From: G965207125 sp965207125
GTDB lineage: Bacteria; Pseudomonadota; Alphaproteobacteria; Puniceispirillales; UBA1172
Assembly (NCBI GenBank): GCA_965207125.1
Contig: OZ242263.1
Coordinates: forward strand, 1,984,001 to 2,048,000
Direction of reading: 5' to 3'
DNA: 64,000 bases
Shown here: piece by piece, positions 17,634 to 32,600 of the stretch
Layout: every line of letters starts with the position of its first letter
Position numbering within the stretch: position 1 is the first letter of the stretch
Notes under the pieces: generated by a model
Database searches by the model: none
What the model was told of the DNA's origin: nothing
Seen by the model: only the letters and a program-made list of their open reading frames with translations
Program-made: the position numbers and the translations under genes

Positions 17634-20600
17634 ATGACTAATTTTACGATTATTCGGTATTTTATTCCTGATAATAGCGAGTTCATCGCTGGTTGGTATA
17701 CTACGCAAGGTAATGATGGTAAAACCCGTACAGGGCCTGTACTCAGCGCAGGAGAGACTCTCTACGATGAGGTAAATCGGCTGATCATTGATGGGAACGC
17801 CCCCACCGGGACTATAGTAAATGCTGGTGGCTCCGCAGATGAGTTTTTGATCACAAGCACCGCCAATACAGTCGTTATTGACGATACAGAAGGCAATAAC
17901 AAGGTCATCTTTGAAGCGGGAACTAACATTATATCCGTTGAGCATGTGACTGTAACCGAGAAGGCTTCCGATACTGGAAGCCCGGCTGAATCCCTCGCGT
18001 ATGTGATCACTCTATCTAGCGGTAGCACAATCACGATTAAGAATCCGGCGTCGTATATTTTTGAGCATTTGGGCGATACCTCAAGGACGACCCTATCCGC
18101 GCAAGACTTTTTGACTTCCTATAAGGATGGATTTGTGGCGGAAAGCCAGCGCGTGGTCAGCGGTGATGCGGCCCCTGAACCTGATACCGCTATTGAGCCT
18201 CAAAACGGAGCAGTGAATCAGGATATAGCAATCTCTCAAACCGTTCTGCTCGGTCTTTTCCGCGACCCTGATGGCGATGCATTGACCCTGACGGTGGAGT
18301 TTCTTGATAGTGATGGAAGTCCAGTAGATATAGGTCTTTCCTATACCTCAGCCACCGGCATCACCGGCAAACCCAACGCTGTTGGCGTGTATACAATCAA
18401 GGTCACGGCGGATGACGGCAATAGCGGGACACTTGAGCAGATGTTTACCCTCGAGATCTCACTGCATGAAATTACTACTGATTTTAATAATATCGATGAC
18501 TTCGTAGTCGAAGATGATGGTAGCAAGTCCTCGGTCTCTGCAAATATCAGTGTGAGTGACACCGGCGACCCGTTGATCTCATCGCCACCCATCGTGCTGG
18601 CCGGTGATGGCGAGGGCGATGATGTTCTCGATGGCAGTGTCCGTGGCACATATGGCACGATGACCTTTGATATGACTAGTGGCGAATGGACTTACACGCT
18701 GGATAACGATGATCCGGACACGCAGGCCTTGAAGGAAGGTGAGGAAGGTGAGGAGACATTCATCTTTAGAGCCGAGGGGGCCAAAGATCTTACAGTAGTC
18801 GTCAAAGTGGTCGGGGCGAATGATGCCCCTGAGTCTGGCATCGCTATTGAGCCTCAAAACGGAGCAGTGAATCAGGATATAGCAATCTCTCAAACCGTTC
18901 TGCTCGGTCTTTTCAGCGACCCTGACGGCGATACATTGACTCTGACGGTGGAATTTCTTGATAGTGATGGAAGTCCAGTAGATATAGGTCTTTCCTATAC
19001 CTCAGCCACCGGCATCACCGGCAGCCCAAACGCCGTTGGCGTGTATACAATCAAGGTCACGGCGGATGACGGCAATAGCGGTACACTTGAGCAGATGTTT
19101 ACCCTCGATATCTCACTGCATGAGTTTACTACAGATTTTAATAATATCGATGACTTCGTGGTCGAAGATGATGGTAGCAAGTCCTCGGTCTCTGCAAATA
19201 TCAGTGTGAGTGACCCCGACGACCCGTTGATCTCACTGCCCCCCATCGTGCTGCTAGACGCTAGCGGTGAGGATAGCAATGGTAGTGTCCGTGGCACATA
19301 TGGCACGATGACCTTTGATATGACTAGTGGCGAATGGACTTACACGCTGGATAACGATGATCCGGACACGCAGGCCTTGAAGGAAGGTGAGGAAGTAGAG
19401 GAAACATTCATCTTTAGAGCCGAGGGGGCCAAAGATCTTGTAGTAGCCGTCAAAGTGGTCGGGGCAAATGATGACCCTGTGGAAAATATCGCTTTAGACC
19501 CTCAAAATGGGAGAATAGGTGGGAATCTCACTATCGATCTGAGTGGTCTTTTCACTGACATTGATGGCGATGAATTGGAGCTGACGACGAGGTTCTTTAA
19601 TAGTAATGGAGGTGAAGTTGATCTCGGGCTTTCCTATGACAGAAACAACAAAGAAATCTCCGGCATACCAAACACCGAAGGTACTTTCACAGTCAATATC
19701 GCGGCGAGTGACGGCCGTGGAGGGACTGATGCGACTTCGTCATTTACCATTGAAATCGGGCGTCCTGCTATCGATACTCAAAAAATATTACCGGGTGAGG
19801 AGATCACCGTTGATCTGAGCACTCTTTTAAGGATCGTTGGGGGCGATGAAGTGCGGGTGACGGTCATATCTTATGATGGGCGCGAGTTTGGTATTCGTGA
19901 TGCTGGCGCAGGGGTGGAAACAATTGGACTCACATATGACGATGATACAAATATACTCTCCGGCCTACCGACACTCGTAGCCATACCGAATACCTCCCTA
20001 GGCACTTACACGATCAAGATCGCGGTGATAGACAGCAACGATGTCATAACATTTGTGACAACATTTGATATTGAGGTCAATACCGCCCCCGAATTTGTTG
20101 ATAATATTCCTAATCAAAATGGGAATTCAGGAATACCACTTAATATCAGTTTGAGTGAAATTTTCGCTGATCCTGACGGCGATGAATTGAATCTGACGGT
20201 GACGTTGAGTAATGGCAGGAGTCTGAGCACGATCGGGCTTTCCTATAATAATAGTACCAAAGAAATCACTGGTACACCAAATACCGAAGGTACTTTCACA
20301 GTCAATATCGTGGCGAGTGACCGCCATGGAGGGGTTGCTGATGAGACTGCGTCATTTACCATTGAAATCGGAGCTCCTGCTATCGATACTCCTGTTATCG
20401 GTACTCAAAAAATATCGCCAGGGGAGGGGGTCTCCATCAGTCTGACTCCTCTTTTAGATAATTTTGATAGGGATGGGTCGCTGGGGTTGGAAGTGTCGGA
20501 GGTGACCGCATCTTATGATGGGCGCGAGACTGATGTGGGTGATGCTGGCACTGGTTTGATGCCGACCCAAATTGGGCTTAGATATGACGACAATGTCGGT

Positions 20601-23600
20601 GATCCGATTATTCAAGGCACACCGGTATACAGGGGTAACTCCGTAGGTATTTACACGATCAAGGTCGTGTTGACGGGCAACAACAACGCAAGGTTTGAGA
20701 CGACATTTGATATTGAGGTCAATACCTCCCCTAGACTTGTTAATAGTATTTCGGATCAAAGTGTGCTGGTAGGTGCGGCGATCACGCCGATTGATCTGAG
20801 CAGTCTTTTCACTGATGCTGACAGCGATCCACTGACTCTGACCGTGACGGTGCTTAACAACGCTGGGCAGGAAGTCGAGTTTAGCGCAATCGGTCTGTCC
20901 TATGACGAGAACACCAGCGAGATCACCGGCGCGCTAAACGCCACAGGCACTTACAGGATCAAGGTCGTGGTTGATGACGCCCATGGCGGGGTGGTTGAGA
21001 CGAGTTTTATCATTGGGACCGCACTCCACCGGCCAGAAATCACCGGTATATCTACGGCCTCGGTGACCACAATCGACGACTTCAACCTTCGCTCTGATAT
21101 AGCCAGTGGAACGCTCAAGGTTACGGACGCTGATGAGCCGTTGGAATCACCAACTATTAGGCTTGTCGGGAGTGCTGTTGGTACATACGGCACGATGACT
21201 TTTGACGGGATGAGGTGGACTTACACGGTAGATAAGACAAAGGAAGAAACACTGGCATTGGGGGGAGGTGAGACAGCAGAAGAAGAATTCATCTTTAGAG
21301 CCGATAACGCAAATGACTTTACACTGACTATCACAGTGACCGGAATTAATGAGGCCCCTGTGGTTGCGGGCACTATTGATACTGTAACTGAGACGGTCAA
21401 TCAGCCGATTCAGGCGATTGATCTAAGCAATTTGTTTACTGATGTCGAAGGCGATGAATTAACCCTGACGGTGACGTTCCTTGATACTGATGGAGTCACC
21501 GAAATACCTTTTGGTCTTTCCTATAATTCTGAAACTAAACAAATCACTGGCCGACTACTACACACCCTCACGCCCGCCACTTACACGGCCAAGGTGGTGG
21601 CGGATGATGGTAACGGCGGGACGGCTGAGACAACATTTGACATTATACTCCAGAAGGAAAGATTTCTTACTTTTTCAGGTTCGGTGACTGAAGATGGTAA
21701 AAGCGTTGATCGTGCGTTTTTCGTTTTTTTTGAACTCTTCTTTGACATCGAACTTGTCGGCGCCACTGATAATCAAGTCAAGGGCAAATACGGCACGATG
21801 CAACTTAGGGTTATTCCTGGCGCTATCACTGGATACGAATGGATTTACAGGCTGGACAACGCGAAAGCACAGCCGCTGAAGGCAGGCCAGCGAGAAATAG
21901 AAACCTTTGTCTTTGCTGCCGTGGATGGCAGGGCGAACAGTACCACCACTGTGGACATCGTCGTGAACGGGACGAATGATGACCCTGTGCTTGTGTCTAA
22001 TGCGATGATCGAAAATCAAGCCATAATGGCAGGTGAGGTGATCGAGACGATTGATCTGAGAGGTCTTTTCACTGACGTTGACGGCGATACATTAACCCTG
22101 ATATTCACGGTTATTCTTGATGGGAGCATGGTGGACTTAGCGGCGGTTGGGCTGATTTACAGTGACACCAACCTCTCAATCACCGGCCGGCCAAACGCCT
22201 CTGGAACTTACACGGTCACGGTTGTGGCGGATGATGGTGGAAACGGGACGCTCCCTAGTTTAGAATTTGAAATTGTGGTCGCGTCGGTTGATGTGCAGAT
22301 AGAGCGCACCACCTTTGCCTATAATGCAGGCGAGGAGACCGTTATTGATCAGTCTAGTCTGCGGGTGACTTCTGACAATCAACCCGATCTGACGAAACTA
22401 GTATACATCATCACCGAATTGCCGACTAGCGGCATACTATTGAAGGATGGGACTCAACTCAATGTCCGTGATAGCTTCACCCAGGCAGATATTAACAACG
22501 GGCTTATCAGATATAGACCGCCGGATGATAGTGATACCGGGGAGCAAAATGACTCACTTTCTTTCACATTCACAGATGGGTTTAGGTCAATAGATGCGCA
22601 AACCCTCACGATCTCTCTCCGAACGGTTTTTGAGCCTGGTGAACTGGCCGAAGAAGACAACACGATAGATCGTTCTGAGCAGACAACACCGCAAAAGATA
22701 AATGCAGGGGATGGTAATGACACGATCATCGGCGGCCAAGGCAATGATCAAATAGATGGCGGGGCGGGGGATGATGATATTACGCTTACCATCGAAGACG
22801 ATGATGATGGCAATCCGGTGACCGACGGCGCCGATCAAGTGTTTTATATTTTCAGCTATGACGGTATTGGCATCGATGGCGGTGATACGATCATGGGGTT
22901 CAATCGCGGACAAGATACATTGAAATTCACCGCAAATTCTAATCATGAGGTCACCACTCTGACAGAGTTTCTGCAAAGCATCCAAGGCGCGGACGGTGAG
23001 GATTTGACCGATGATGACGCTTTTATTGTCACCTTGATGTGGGGTTTTGATGATGAGGGAACCTTCTATTTTGATGGTGTGTTGCTGCACTTTAAGGAAG
23101 GAATATCTTTCAGCGGCGCACGGGTTTCTAGCCCTGTGGTCCAGATCACTTTTGATGAGCGACTTCGTCTTGATGACCTGATTATGATTTCAGGTGGTGC
23201 GGAGAATGTCGCCGATAATTTTGACGGCGGCCTTACAGCATTCAAGAATCTGGATGAAGTCTTGCCGCGTCTTTTTGGCGAGGGCAGCATTGATTTTGAG
23301 GTTCTGCCCTTCTCTGATAACGTCTCGGTTATTGGCGTCCTTGTCACCGGCGCGGAAATCTTTTTTGATCTAGACCGTGACGGTGAGATTACGGATGTCG
23401 ATAAAGCCACCCAACGTGATGCAACCGGCCGTTCACCCTATATCACGCGTGAGGACGGCACTATCGGAATTCCCGATCGGTATGTAGGGCTTGCCTTTGT
23501 CGTTGATGTAGATGGCGTTTACGATATTGCCACCGGCGAGCGTTTGGAAGGCACAATCCATTCGCTTGATAATGGCCAAGGCAATGTTGCGAATCTGATC

Positions 23601-26600
23601 ACTGACTTGATAACCACCTATCTTGAGGAGATAGATGGTTTGAATGAGGTCCCTGTCGATACTCCGGTGACGGCGCAAGAGGTTTTGGATGCGATCTTTG
23701 GCGATGGAGTGGTCACAGTCGCTGATATTCTCAATGTAAGCAATTACAAAGTGCTTGATGGCGATACGCAGAACGATGTGGAAAAAAAGCAGATGATTAT
23801 CAATGTCGATTTTGCCCTGGCCGAGATTAGGAAAGATGACACTTTAGGTGGGGGCGATGGCGTCACCTCTGTTACCAAAGCTAAAATCATCGAGGTGCTC
23901 AACACTTTGCTAACCTCACCTACTGATGCAAGCATCGAGAATCTTAAGAATCTTGTTGATGTCCGCGCGGCCCAAGCTAATGCGATTCAAGGCGGTAAGC
24001 CCATCGCCATTCCGGTTGACGTTGAGATCGGTGAGATCGATGAGGATACTGATTATGAGTTTCCTGACACGCCTGAGAACTTGATGACATTGTTTGGCTT
24101 CCTTGATCCGTCAGGCAATAGTTCTAGTGCGCCCGTATCGTCTTTCAGAGGCATTTATATCAAGATAGACATTGAAAACGCCTCGATATGGCTTGATAAC
24201 GGCGACGGCACAAGCACTGAAGTGACGGTGGACAACGCATCCACACTTTTGCTTGGCGGCCGTAACAACGATGGCGCGAGGCGGATTGACGATTATGTTT
24301 ACGTGACGCTTGACAGGCTCGATGAGCTGATTTTGCGTCCGAACCCTGATTTTTTTGGTGAGGTGCAACTGGTTTATCAGCTTTGGGATGGCGAAGACGC
24401 TTCATCGAACACTGAGTTGATTATCAATGTGATCGGGGTAGATGAAGATATCCCTATCGATATCACAGGTGGCCGTGACGTGGTGGATGACACCAAAACT
24501 GGCACGGTTTTCGTCTTGAGCGAGGACGGGCGATTGATTCTAGCGGACGGCACGGAAGCTGGGGTAGTCACAATCACGGATGCTGAGATAACCGTTGGTC
24601 GGTTCACCTTCACCATTTTGGGTGAGCATGGTGATTTATTTGAGGTTATTCTATTAGACCATGATAATGACGCAGGCACGCCTGATGAGTTTGTATTGCG
24701 GCTGAAAGACCCCGCTACGGTATTGCCGAGCGGCGATGAGTACGCCATCACCATTGTGGCGACCGACGCCAATGGCGCTGAGCTCAGGCGCGATCTGCGC
24801 ATTGAGCAGGGGGGGCTGTATATTTACGATGCTGCCGGTGCTGATGATGGCTTATCGCGGGTTTTCACCGACGGCAAGGCTTTGATCCAAGAGGAAGCAG
24901 ATGGGAGCAGTGTGCCGGTTACCATCGGCAGGCTCCAGAGTGAGAAAACCCCGCAGTTTATTGAGGTGCTGGGTTTTGAGCTGGTCGCTGGTGAGGCGGA
25001 TAATGATCAGTTCATGATTGAAAGGGATGCTGGCGCAGATGGCGAGGTGAACACGGGTGATGATGGTTATACTCTGAAGTTCATAGGCTCGGATAGCGGT
25101 GATACCGATACTGCGACCGATGATGATGGCGAGCGCGATGTGTTGAATATCAAGGTTCGTGAGACCTATCTTGAGGAAGAGACGCACGAAGAGACCGTGG
25201 ATGGGGGCGGCGCAGGTAGTTTTGTTGGAACAAAGAATGTAGACGCGAGCGGCGATACCCGCGACTCTGATACGCGGGTTTTTGCTTTGATCGGTGGTGG
25301 GATAGGTGAGCGAGATTTTATCTACAGAACCTTGCTGGATAGTTATGAGGAGGCGACTCCTGAGTCGCTGGCTTCGGGTGAGTTGCGTCTCAAGGCCTCA
25401 AGCTTCGTGGTGGGCTCGCTAGATTTTTCCAATGTTGCCATTACGGCAAGGTTCAGTAGTGGTGGCGGGTATGAGACAGAGATTATTCTCCCCGAGAATT
25501 TCAAACCGGGGGATCTCGTCTGGATTAGGTTTAATGACACTCAGTTTAACAACGTTAAGGGCGTTGAAGTTGCAATACGTCTAGGCGATGATGGCACGTC
25601 GCTGATATTCAGACCCACAGGAAGGGCCAAGCTTTATGACTACACCCCAAGTGAGCCCAACCCTCCGCTGACCACGGAGGAAATTTATCAAATTGATTTC
25701 ACCTCCGATACTCCTCCGGCGATCAGGGGGGGTACGATAACTGTAGCACCGAGAGGGTCCTTCACTAGCAATAGCTGGAATATTGTTGCTATTATTGTTG
25801 ATGGCGTCGATGTGGTTACGGGTCGTCTGCAGGATAACACCGATAGGAAAGTTACTCTGAGTGAGGACAATTATGACGCTGTGGTGGCTGGCGCATCTTT
25901 GTCTATTGTGGCCGATGAGGGCGGCCTGGCGGGTAATGATATCAGGGTTGTTGTGGAGATTGGCACGACCGCGAACCCAACAACGGGTGAAAAGGGCGTT
26001 GAGTCAGTTTCAGTGGTGGATGATACCATCACTGTTGTGACATACAGCGAGGGTGCGACTTGGGAACAAGTGGCGGCGGCTATCAATGCTGATACTGAAG
26101 CGGGGGCGTTGGTTGATGCTGAGGCGAACCCGGCGACTGCTGAGAGTGATGCTGAAGCGGTGGATTTGTTCTTGAGTGGCGGTAGAGATGTCCCATCTCT
26201 GGAGGAGAATACTAACGCGCGCCTTATTGATGTTGAGGGAGGCTGGATTTATCCAGATGACGCGGACGCTATTCGCTTTGAGGCGTCCGTTGGTCTGGAG
26301 GTAGATCTAAGTGCTGGTGAGGCAGAGATTATCGTTGTTCCAACCGGTGATGTGGATGAGAACGGAGTGCGCATTGGTGAAGTGCGTTTGCTGGCCTCTG
26401 GCGCTACGAAGCCGGATGAATACTATGTTATTGGCACGACCGGCACGCTGAGCACAGATACTTCTGCGGATATAACGGCGACAGCCGTCCTTGCGATTGG
26501 TGAGGGCGAGGAGAGCAGGGAGTATTTGAAATTTACCTCAGAGAAGGTTGGCGCACTTGGTAATGGCCAGGAGATTCGTATCGTGTTTCGCAATGATCCT

Positions 26601-29600
26601 GGAACCTCCGTTAGTTCTGCTACCAGTGGTGGTGTTATCGTAATAACGATAAGAAAAGGGTCAACCCGCGAGATATTCGAAAATAACTATGATGCTAGCA
26701 CTGCCGTCGATAGGCTTATCAATTTTGAATTTATCGGAGAGCTCAAAGATACAGGTTTTTTTGACGCTAGCCTCTTTGATGGTCGAGAGATCACATTAAC
26801 TCTGAGTGGCGGGGCAACGTTTATCCAGACCAAGCCGACTCCGGCGATTGGCACAGACGTGCCCACAGATGAACCTGAGGTGCTTACTTGGCAAAGGGAA
26901 TTCATAAGAACCCATGATTATCAGATTAATCTTGAGAGTATTGATGATAACGCGCCAATTTTCGGCGAGGTTCCCGGTTTTGAAGTGACGGCGGCGACGG
27001 CGGCGAGCATTGGACTCAAGGGCGTGAGTGATGATGGGACGGTAGTCGCGGCGGTTACTGATGTGGTTGAAGATCAAGACCTGATCATTACCGCGATCAC
27101 CGCTGGCTCTGCTGGTGAACTCATCTCGATTGAATTTGAAATCGGTAGCGCTTCAGGTAGCGGCGTTGAAAGCATAACGGTAGCCGGAGATGCGATTAAA
27201 TTTGTGCTGATGGATGGTGGAGCGACCTTGGCGGCCATCAAAGCCTTTCTTGATGATGATGCGAGCGAGGGTGCGGTTGAGGCCCGAAAGTTGATTGAGA
27301 TCACGATTGCTAATAGCAAGGATACAGCACAAATCACGACGGCGATCACGGCCACCACGTTGTTGGGCTCAACGGAAGCTCACGGCGAGGTATCTATTGA
27401 TGAGAATGACGTGAATCTGGGTGTGATTTTTCAGGTATCGGCCAGTGATGCTGATGGCGATGTGGTGACCTATTCGCTGGCTAATGATTTTAGGTTGTTT
27501 GAGATTGATGCCGTCACCGGTGAGATTACGTTGATGGACGGTAAACGCGCTGATTTTGAATCAACACCAAGCTATACCCTTCGGGTTATTGCGACCTCTA
27601 CCTCAGATGGGGTAGGAAAAACCGAGAGTTTTAATGTTGTGGTTCAGGTGAACGATATAGATGAGAACCATATCACGGGTAATCGTGACCCCGCCGGCGT
27701 CACTGAAGCGGGTATGATTTTTGTCTTGGGCGAGAACGGGCGATTAATTCTGACGGACGGCACGGAAGCCGGCGTGTTCACGATTATGGATACTGATAGG
27801 TCCATAAGCTCGCTCAGATTCACCATAGAGGGTGAGCATAGCAGTTTATTTGAGGTTGTTCTATTAGATCAAGATAATGACGCTAACACACCTGATCAGT
27901 GGGTCTTGCAGCTGAAAAACTCTGCTACGCCATTGCCGCCCGGCGGTGATTACACCATCGCTGTTGTGGTGACTGACATCGATGACCTTGACTTCAGGTT
28001 TGATCTGCGGATTGAGCAGGGGGGGCTATATATTTACGAGGCCACTGGTGCTGATGATGGTTTATCGCGGGTTTACTCTGACGGCCAGGGTACTCTCCCA
28101 GAGGCAGCGGATGGGAGTGATACGCCGATTACCATCGGCGCGCTCGGGAGTGAGTTTATTCCAAAATCCGGCATTGATAGTGTGAAATACGAGCTGATCG
28201 AGGGTGAGGCGGATAATGCTCAGTTCATCATCGAAAGGGGTGATGGCGCGGATGGCGTAGCGAACACGGATGATGATGTTTTTACTCTAAAGTTCATAGG
28301 CCCGGATAGCGGTGATAGCGATAGTGCAACCAATGATAATGGCGTGCCTGATGTATTGAATATCAGGGTTCGTGAGACCTATCTTCAGGAAGCGGAGACG
28401 CATGAAGAGACTGTAGATGAGGATGGGGTCGGGCAGTTTGTTGGAACAAAGGATATAGACGCGAGTGGCGATACTACCGATGCGGACACGCGGATTTTTG
28501 CGTTGGGTGGCGGCAGATTAAGTATACGAGATTTTGTCTACCAGACTTTGCTGGATGGTGGCGAGACGCCAGAGTCGCTAGCCTCGGGTGTATCACGTAA
28601 CGCGTCAGGCTACGTCGTGAGTACGCTGGATTTTTCCAATTTTGATATTACAGCGAAGTTTGGTGGCAGTTATGCCAGTCGTAATAATGGGTTTGAGACC
28701 AAGATTATTCTCCCCGCAAATTTCAGTCCGGGTGATACTACTTGGATTAGGTTTAATGACGCTGATTTTAACAACGTCAAGGGCGTTGAGGTTATGATCA
28801 GTCTAGCTAATGATGGCACATCGCTGATATTTACCCCGACTGGAGCCGTCAAACTTATTAGGTACGACCTTGATGGGGGGAGCGCACTGACCACGGAGGA
28901 GATTTATCAGATTGACTTCACCTCCGATACTCCTGCGGCGATTAGGGGCGGGGAGGATGCGGTAACTTTCACAGTTATCTCTGATACATTCACGAGTGAT
29001 GACTGGCATATCTCTCGCGTTCTTTTTAATGACGTCGAGGTGGTTACGAGTCGTCTTATGGATAATATTGATAAGAAGGTCACTCTGAGTGAGGTTAATC
29101 GTCTGGCAAATGTTAACATTGCTGCGAGGTTTGAGGGTGGCTCGGTATCATTCGGTGGTGCGACGTTTATTGAGGCCGATGTTATCATCCCCGATGATTT
29201 CGAGTCTGGGGATACTCTCTGGATTAGGTTTAATCACGAGCAGTTTAACAATGTTAAGGGTGTTGAGGTTGTGATACGTCTAGGCGAGGACGGCACATCG
29301 TTGATATTTATCCCCACTGGATCCGTCAAGATTGTTGCATACGACCTTAATGGGGGAAGCCGTCTGACCACGGAGGAGATTTATCAGATTGATTTCGACT
29401 CCGATACTCCTGCGGCGCTCCGGGATGGCGCGGTAGAGTTAACGTCCGACCCTCGTACATTCAATAGTGATAACTGGCATATCTCTAGTGTTCTTGTTAA
29501 TAACGCCGAGGTGGTTACGAGTCGTCTTCAGGATAGGGTAGAAACGAAGGTTACTCTGAGTGGAACTAATGATCCGTTAAATCTGGGGGGTGTTGAAATT

Positions 29601-32600
29601 GCAGTGAGGTTTGGTGGTGAGTCTCTCTTTAGAAGTACTGGGTTGTTTGAAACCGAGATTATTTTTCCTGAGGATTTCGAGTCTGGGGATACTCTCTGGA
29701 TTAGGTTTAATCACGAGCAGTTTAATAACGTTAAGGGTGTTGAGGTTGTGATAACTCGAGGCGATGACGGCCAATCGCTGATATTTACCCCGACTGGAGA
29801 AGTTAAGCTTATTAGGTACGACCTTGATGGAGGGAGCGCTCTGACCACGGAGGAGATTTATCAGATTGATTTCGACTCCGATACTCCTGCTCCGATCAGG
29901 GGGGGCACGGTAGATTTAACGGTTGATCCTGGGAATCCTCCATTTGATATCGATAACTGGCATATCACTCATGTTATTGTTGATGGAACTGAGGTGATTG
30001 CGAGGCGTCTTATTGAAAACTCCAATGCGGAGGTAAGACTGGACTACCCCCGTTATGACTTTGAGGTAACTCTGGCTTTGTCTATTGTGGCCGATGAAGG
30101 CGGGCGAGCGGGTAATGATATCAAGGTTGTCGTGCAGATTGGCACAACCGCAAACTCAAGCAAGGGCGTTGAGTCAGTTTCAGTGGTGGATGATACCATC
30201 ACTGTTGTGACATACAGTGAGGGTGCGACTTGGAGACAAGTGGGGGCGGCTATCAATGCTGATACTGAAGCGGGGGCGTTGGTTGATGTTGAGGTACTCA
30301 CTACGGGTGATGCTTATGCATTGGAGTTATACTTAGAAGGCGGTGAGGTTATCGCTTTGCCTCTGGAGGAGAATACAAACGCGCGGCTTATCAATGTTGA
30401 GGGCGGCTGGATTTATCCTGAGGGCGCGGAGGCTATTCGTTTTGAGGCGGTTGTTGATTTGGTGCTAGATTTAAGTGCTGGCGAGTTGGAGGTTATCGTT
30501 GTTCCGACCGGTGTGGATGGGAACGGGGTGCGCATTGGTGAAGTGCGTTTTGTCGCCTCCAATGAGGCGAAGCCGGATGAGTATTATATTATTGGCACGA
30601 CTGGCACGCTGAGTAATAACGTTTCCGAGGATAAAACGGCGACAGACATCCTTGAGATTGGCGGCGTTGAGTATTTGAAATTTAACTCAGAGAAAGTTGG
30701 TGCGGAGGGTAATAGCCAGGTGATTAAGGTTGAGTTTCTCCCTAGCGATGATCAAAACAACAGCGCCGTTGACTTTTCTCTCGGCGAAGATGGGGCTATC
30801 GTGATAACGATAAGAAGAGGGTCACAAAGAAATGATCTCGATACCAGTTATGCAAATGCGTCTGCTGAAATTAAGGCCCTTATCAGTTATGAGGTTATCG
30901 GAGAGTTCGCTGACGCTGGCACAGGTGCAGATTTCTTTGACGACGCAAAATTTGACGACATCTTTGATAGTAGAGTGATCACATTAACTCTGGCTGGCGG
31001 GGAAACTTTTGTCCAGACCGCGCCAACTCCAGTGATTGGCACAAAAGTGACCGAGCCTGAGGTGCTTACTTGGCAAAGGGAAATCACCAACATCCATGAT
31101 TACCAGATTAACCTTGATAACATTGACGATAATGGGCCAGTTTTTGGCGAGGCGCCCGGCTTTGATGTGACGTCAGCGATATTAGCAAGCGTTGAGTTCA
31201 AGGGCGCGAGTGATGATGGTCAAGGGACGGTGATTGACGCGGCGGTTGCTGAGAGGGTTGAAGACCAAGATCTGATCATTACCGCGATCACCGCTGGCTC
31301 TGCTGGCGATCTCATCACGGTTGAATTTGAAATCGGTAGCGCTTCAGGTAGCGGCGTTGAAAGCATAACGGTAGCCGGAGATGCGATTAAATTTGTGCTG
31401 ATGGATGGTGGAGCGACCTTGGCGGCCATCAAAGCCTTTCTTGATGATGATACGAGCGCGGGTGCTGTTGAGGCACGGGCGCTGGTTGAGATCTCGATTG
31501 CAAGTGGTAAGGAAGCCTTGGAAATCGGGGCAGCGATCGCGGCCACGGCGCTGTCGGGTTCAACGGACGCGCTTGGCGAGGTTGCTATTGATGAGGAGAA
31601 CGCGAATCTGGGTGTGATTTTTCAGGTATTGGCAAGCGATGTTGATGGTGATGCGGTATCCTATTCGCTGGATGATGATTTTGGTCTGTTTGAGATTGAC
31701 GCTGACACCGGCGAGATTACATTGATTGAAGGCGAAAGCGCTGATTTTGAAACGGCAGAAAGCTATGCCCTTCAGGTGATCGCGACGTCTACCTCAAGAA
31801 CCGCGAATTTTGAGGTTGTGGTTCAGGTGAACAATGTCAATGAGAACGGTATCACAGGCGATCGTGACACCGAGGATGTCACTGAAACCGGCACGATTTT
31901 TGTCTTGGGCGAGAACGGGCGATTAATTCTAGCGGACGGCACGGAAGCCGGCGTAGTCACGATTGTGGGGACTAAGATGCCCCCAGCCCAGCTCACCGTC
32001 TCCATTTCAGGCACGCATGGTGATTTATTTGAGATTGTTCTATTAGACCATGATAATGACGCCAATACGCCTGATGAGTGGGTGTTACGGCTGAAAGACT
32101 CTGCCACGGCGTTGCCGAGCGGCGGTGAGTATAGCATCACTGTTGAGGTGTCTGGCGGCAATAGCCCTGGGTTTAGGCGCGATCTGCTGATTGAGCAGGG
32201 GGGGTTGTATATTTACGATACTGCTGGTGCTGATGATGGCTTATCGCGGGTTTTCTCTGACGGTAAGGCGCTGCTCCTAGAGAACGCGGATGGGAGTGCA
32301 ACGCCGGTTACCATTGGCGCGCTCCGGAATGAGTTTACTCCAAAATCTAGCCTTGATAATTGGAATTTAGATCTGGTCAATGGTGAGGTGGATAATGCTC
32401 AGTTCATGATCGAAAGGGGTGATGGCGCGGATGGTGTGGCGAACACGAATGATGATGTTTTCACTCTGAAGTTTATAGGCTCGGATAGCGGTGATGCTGA
32501 TACTGAAACCAATGATGATGGCATGCGCGATGTATTGAATATCAGGGTTCGTGAGACCTATGGGGATATCACCAACATCCATGATTATCAGATTAACCTT

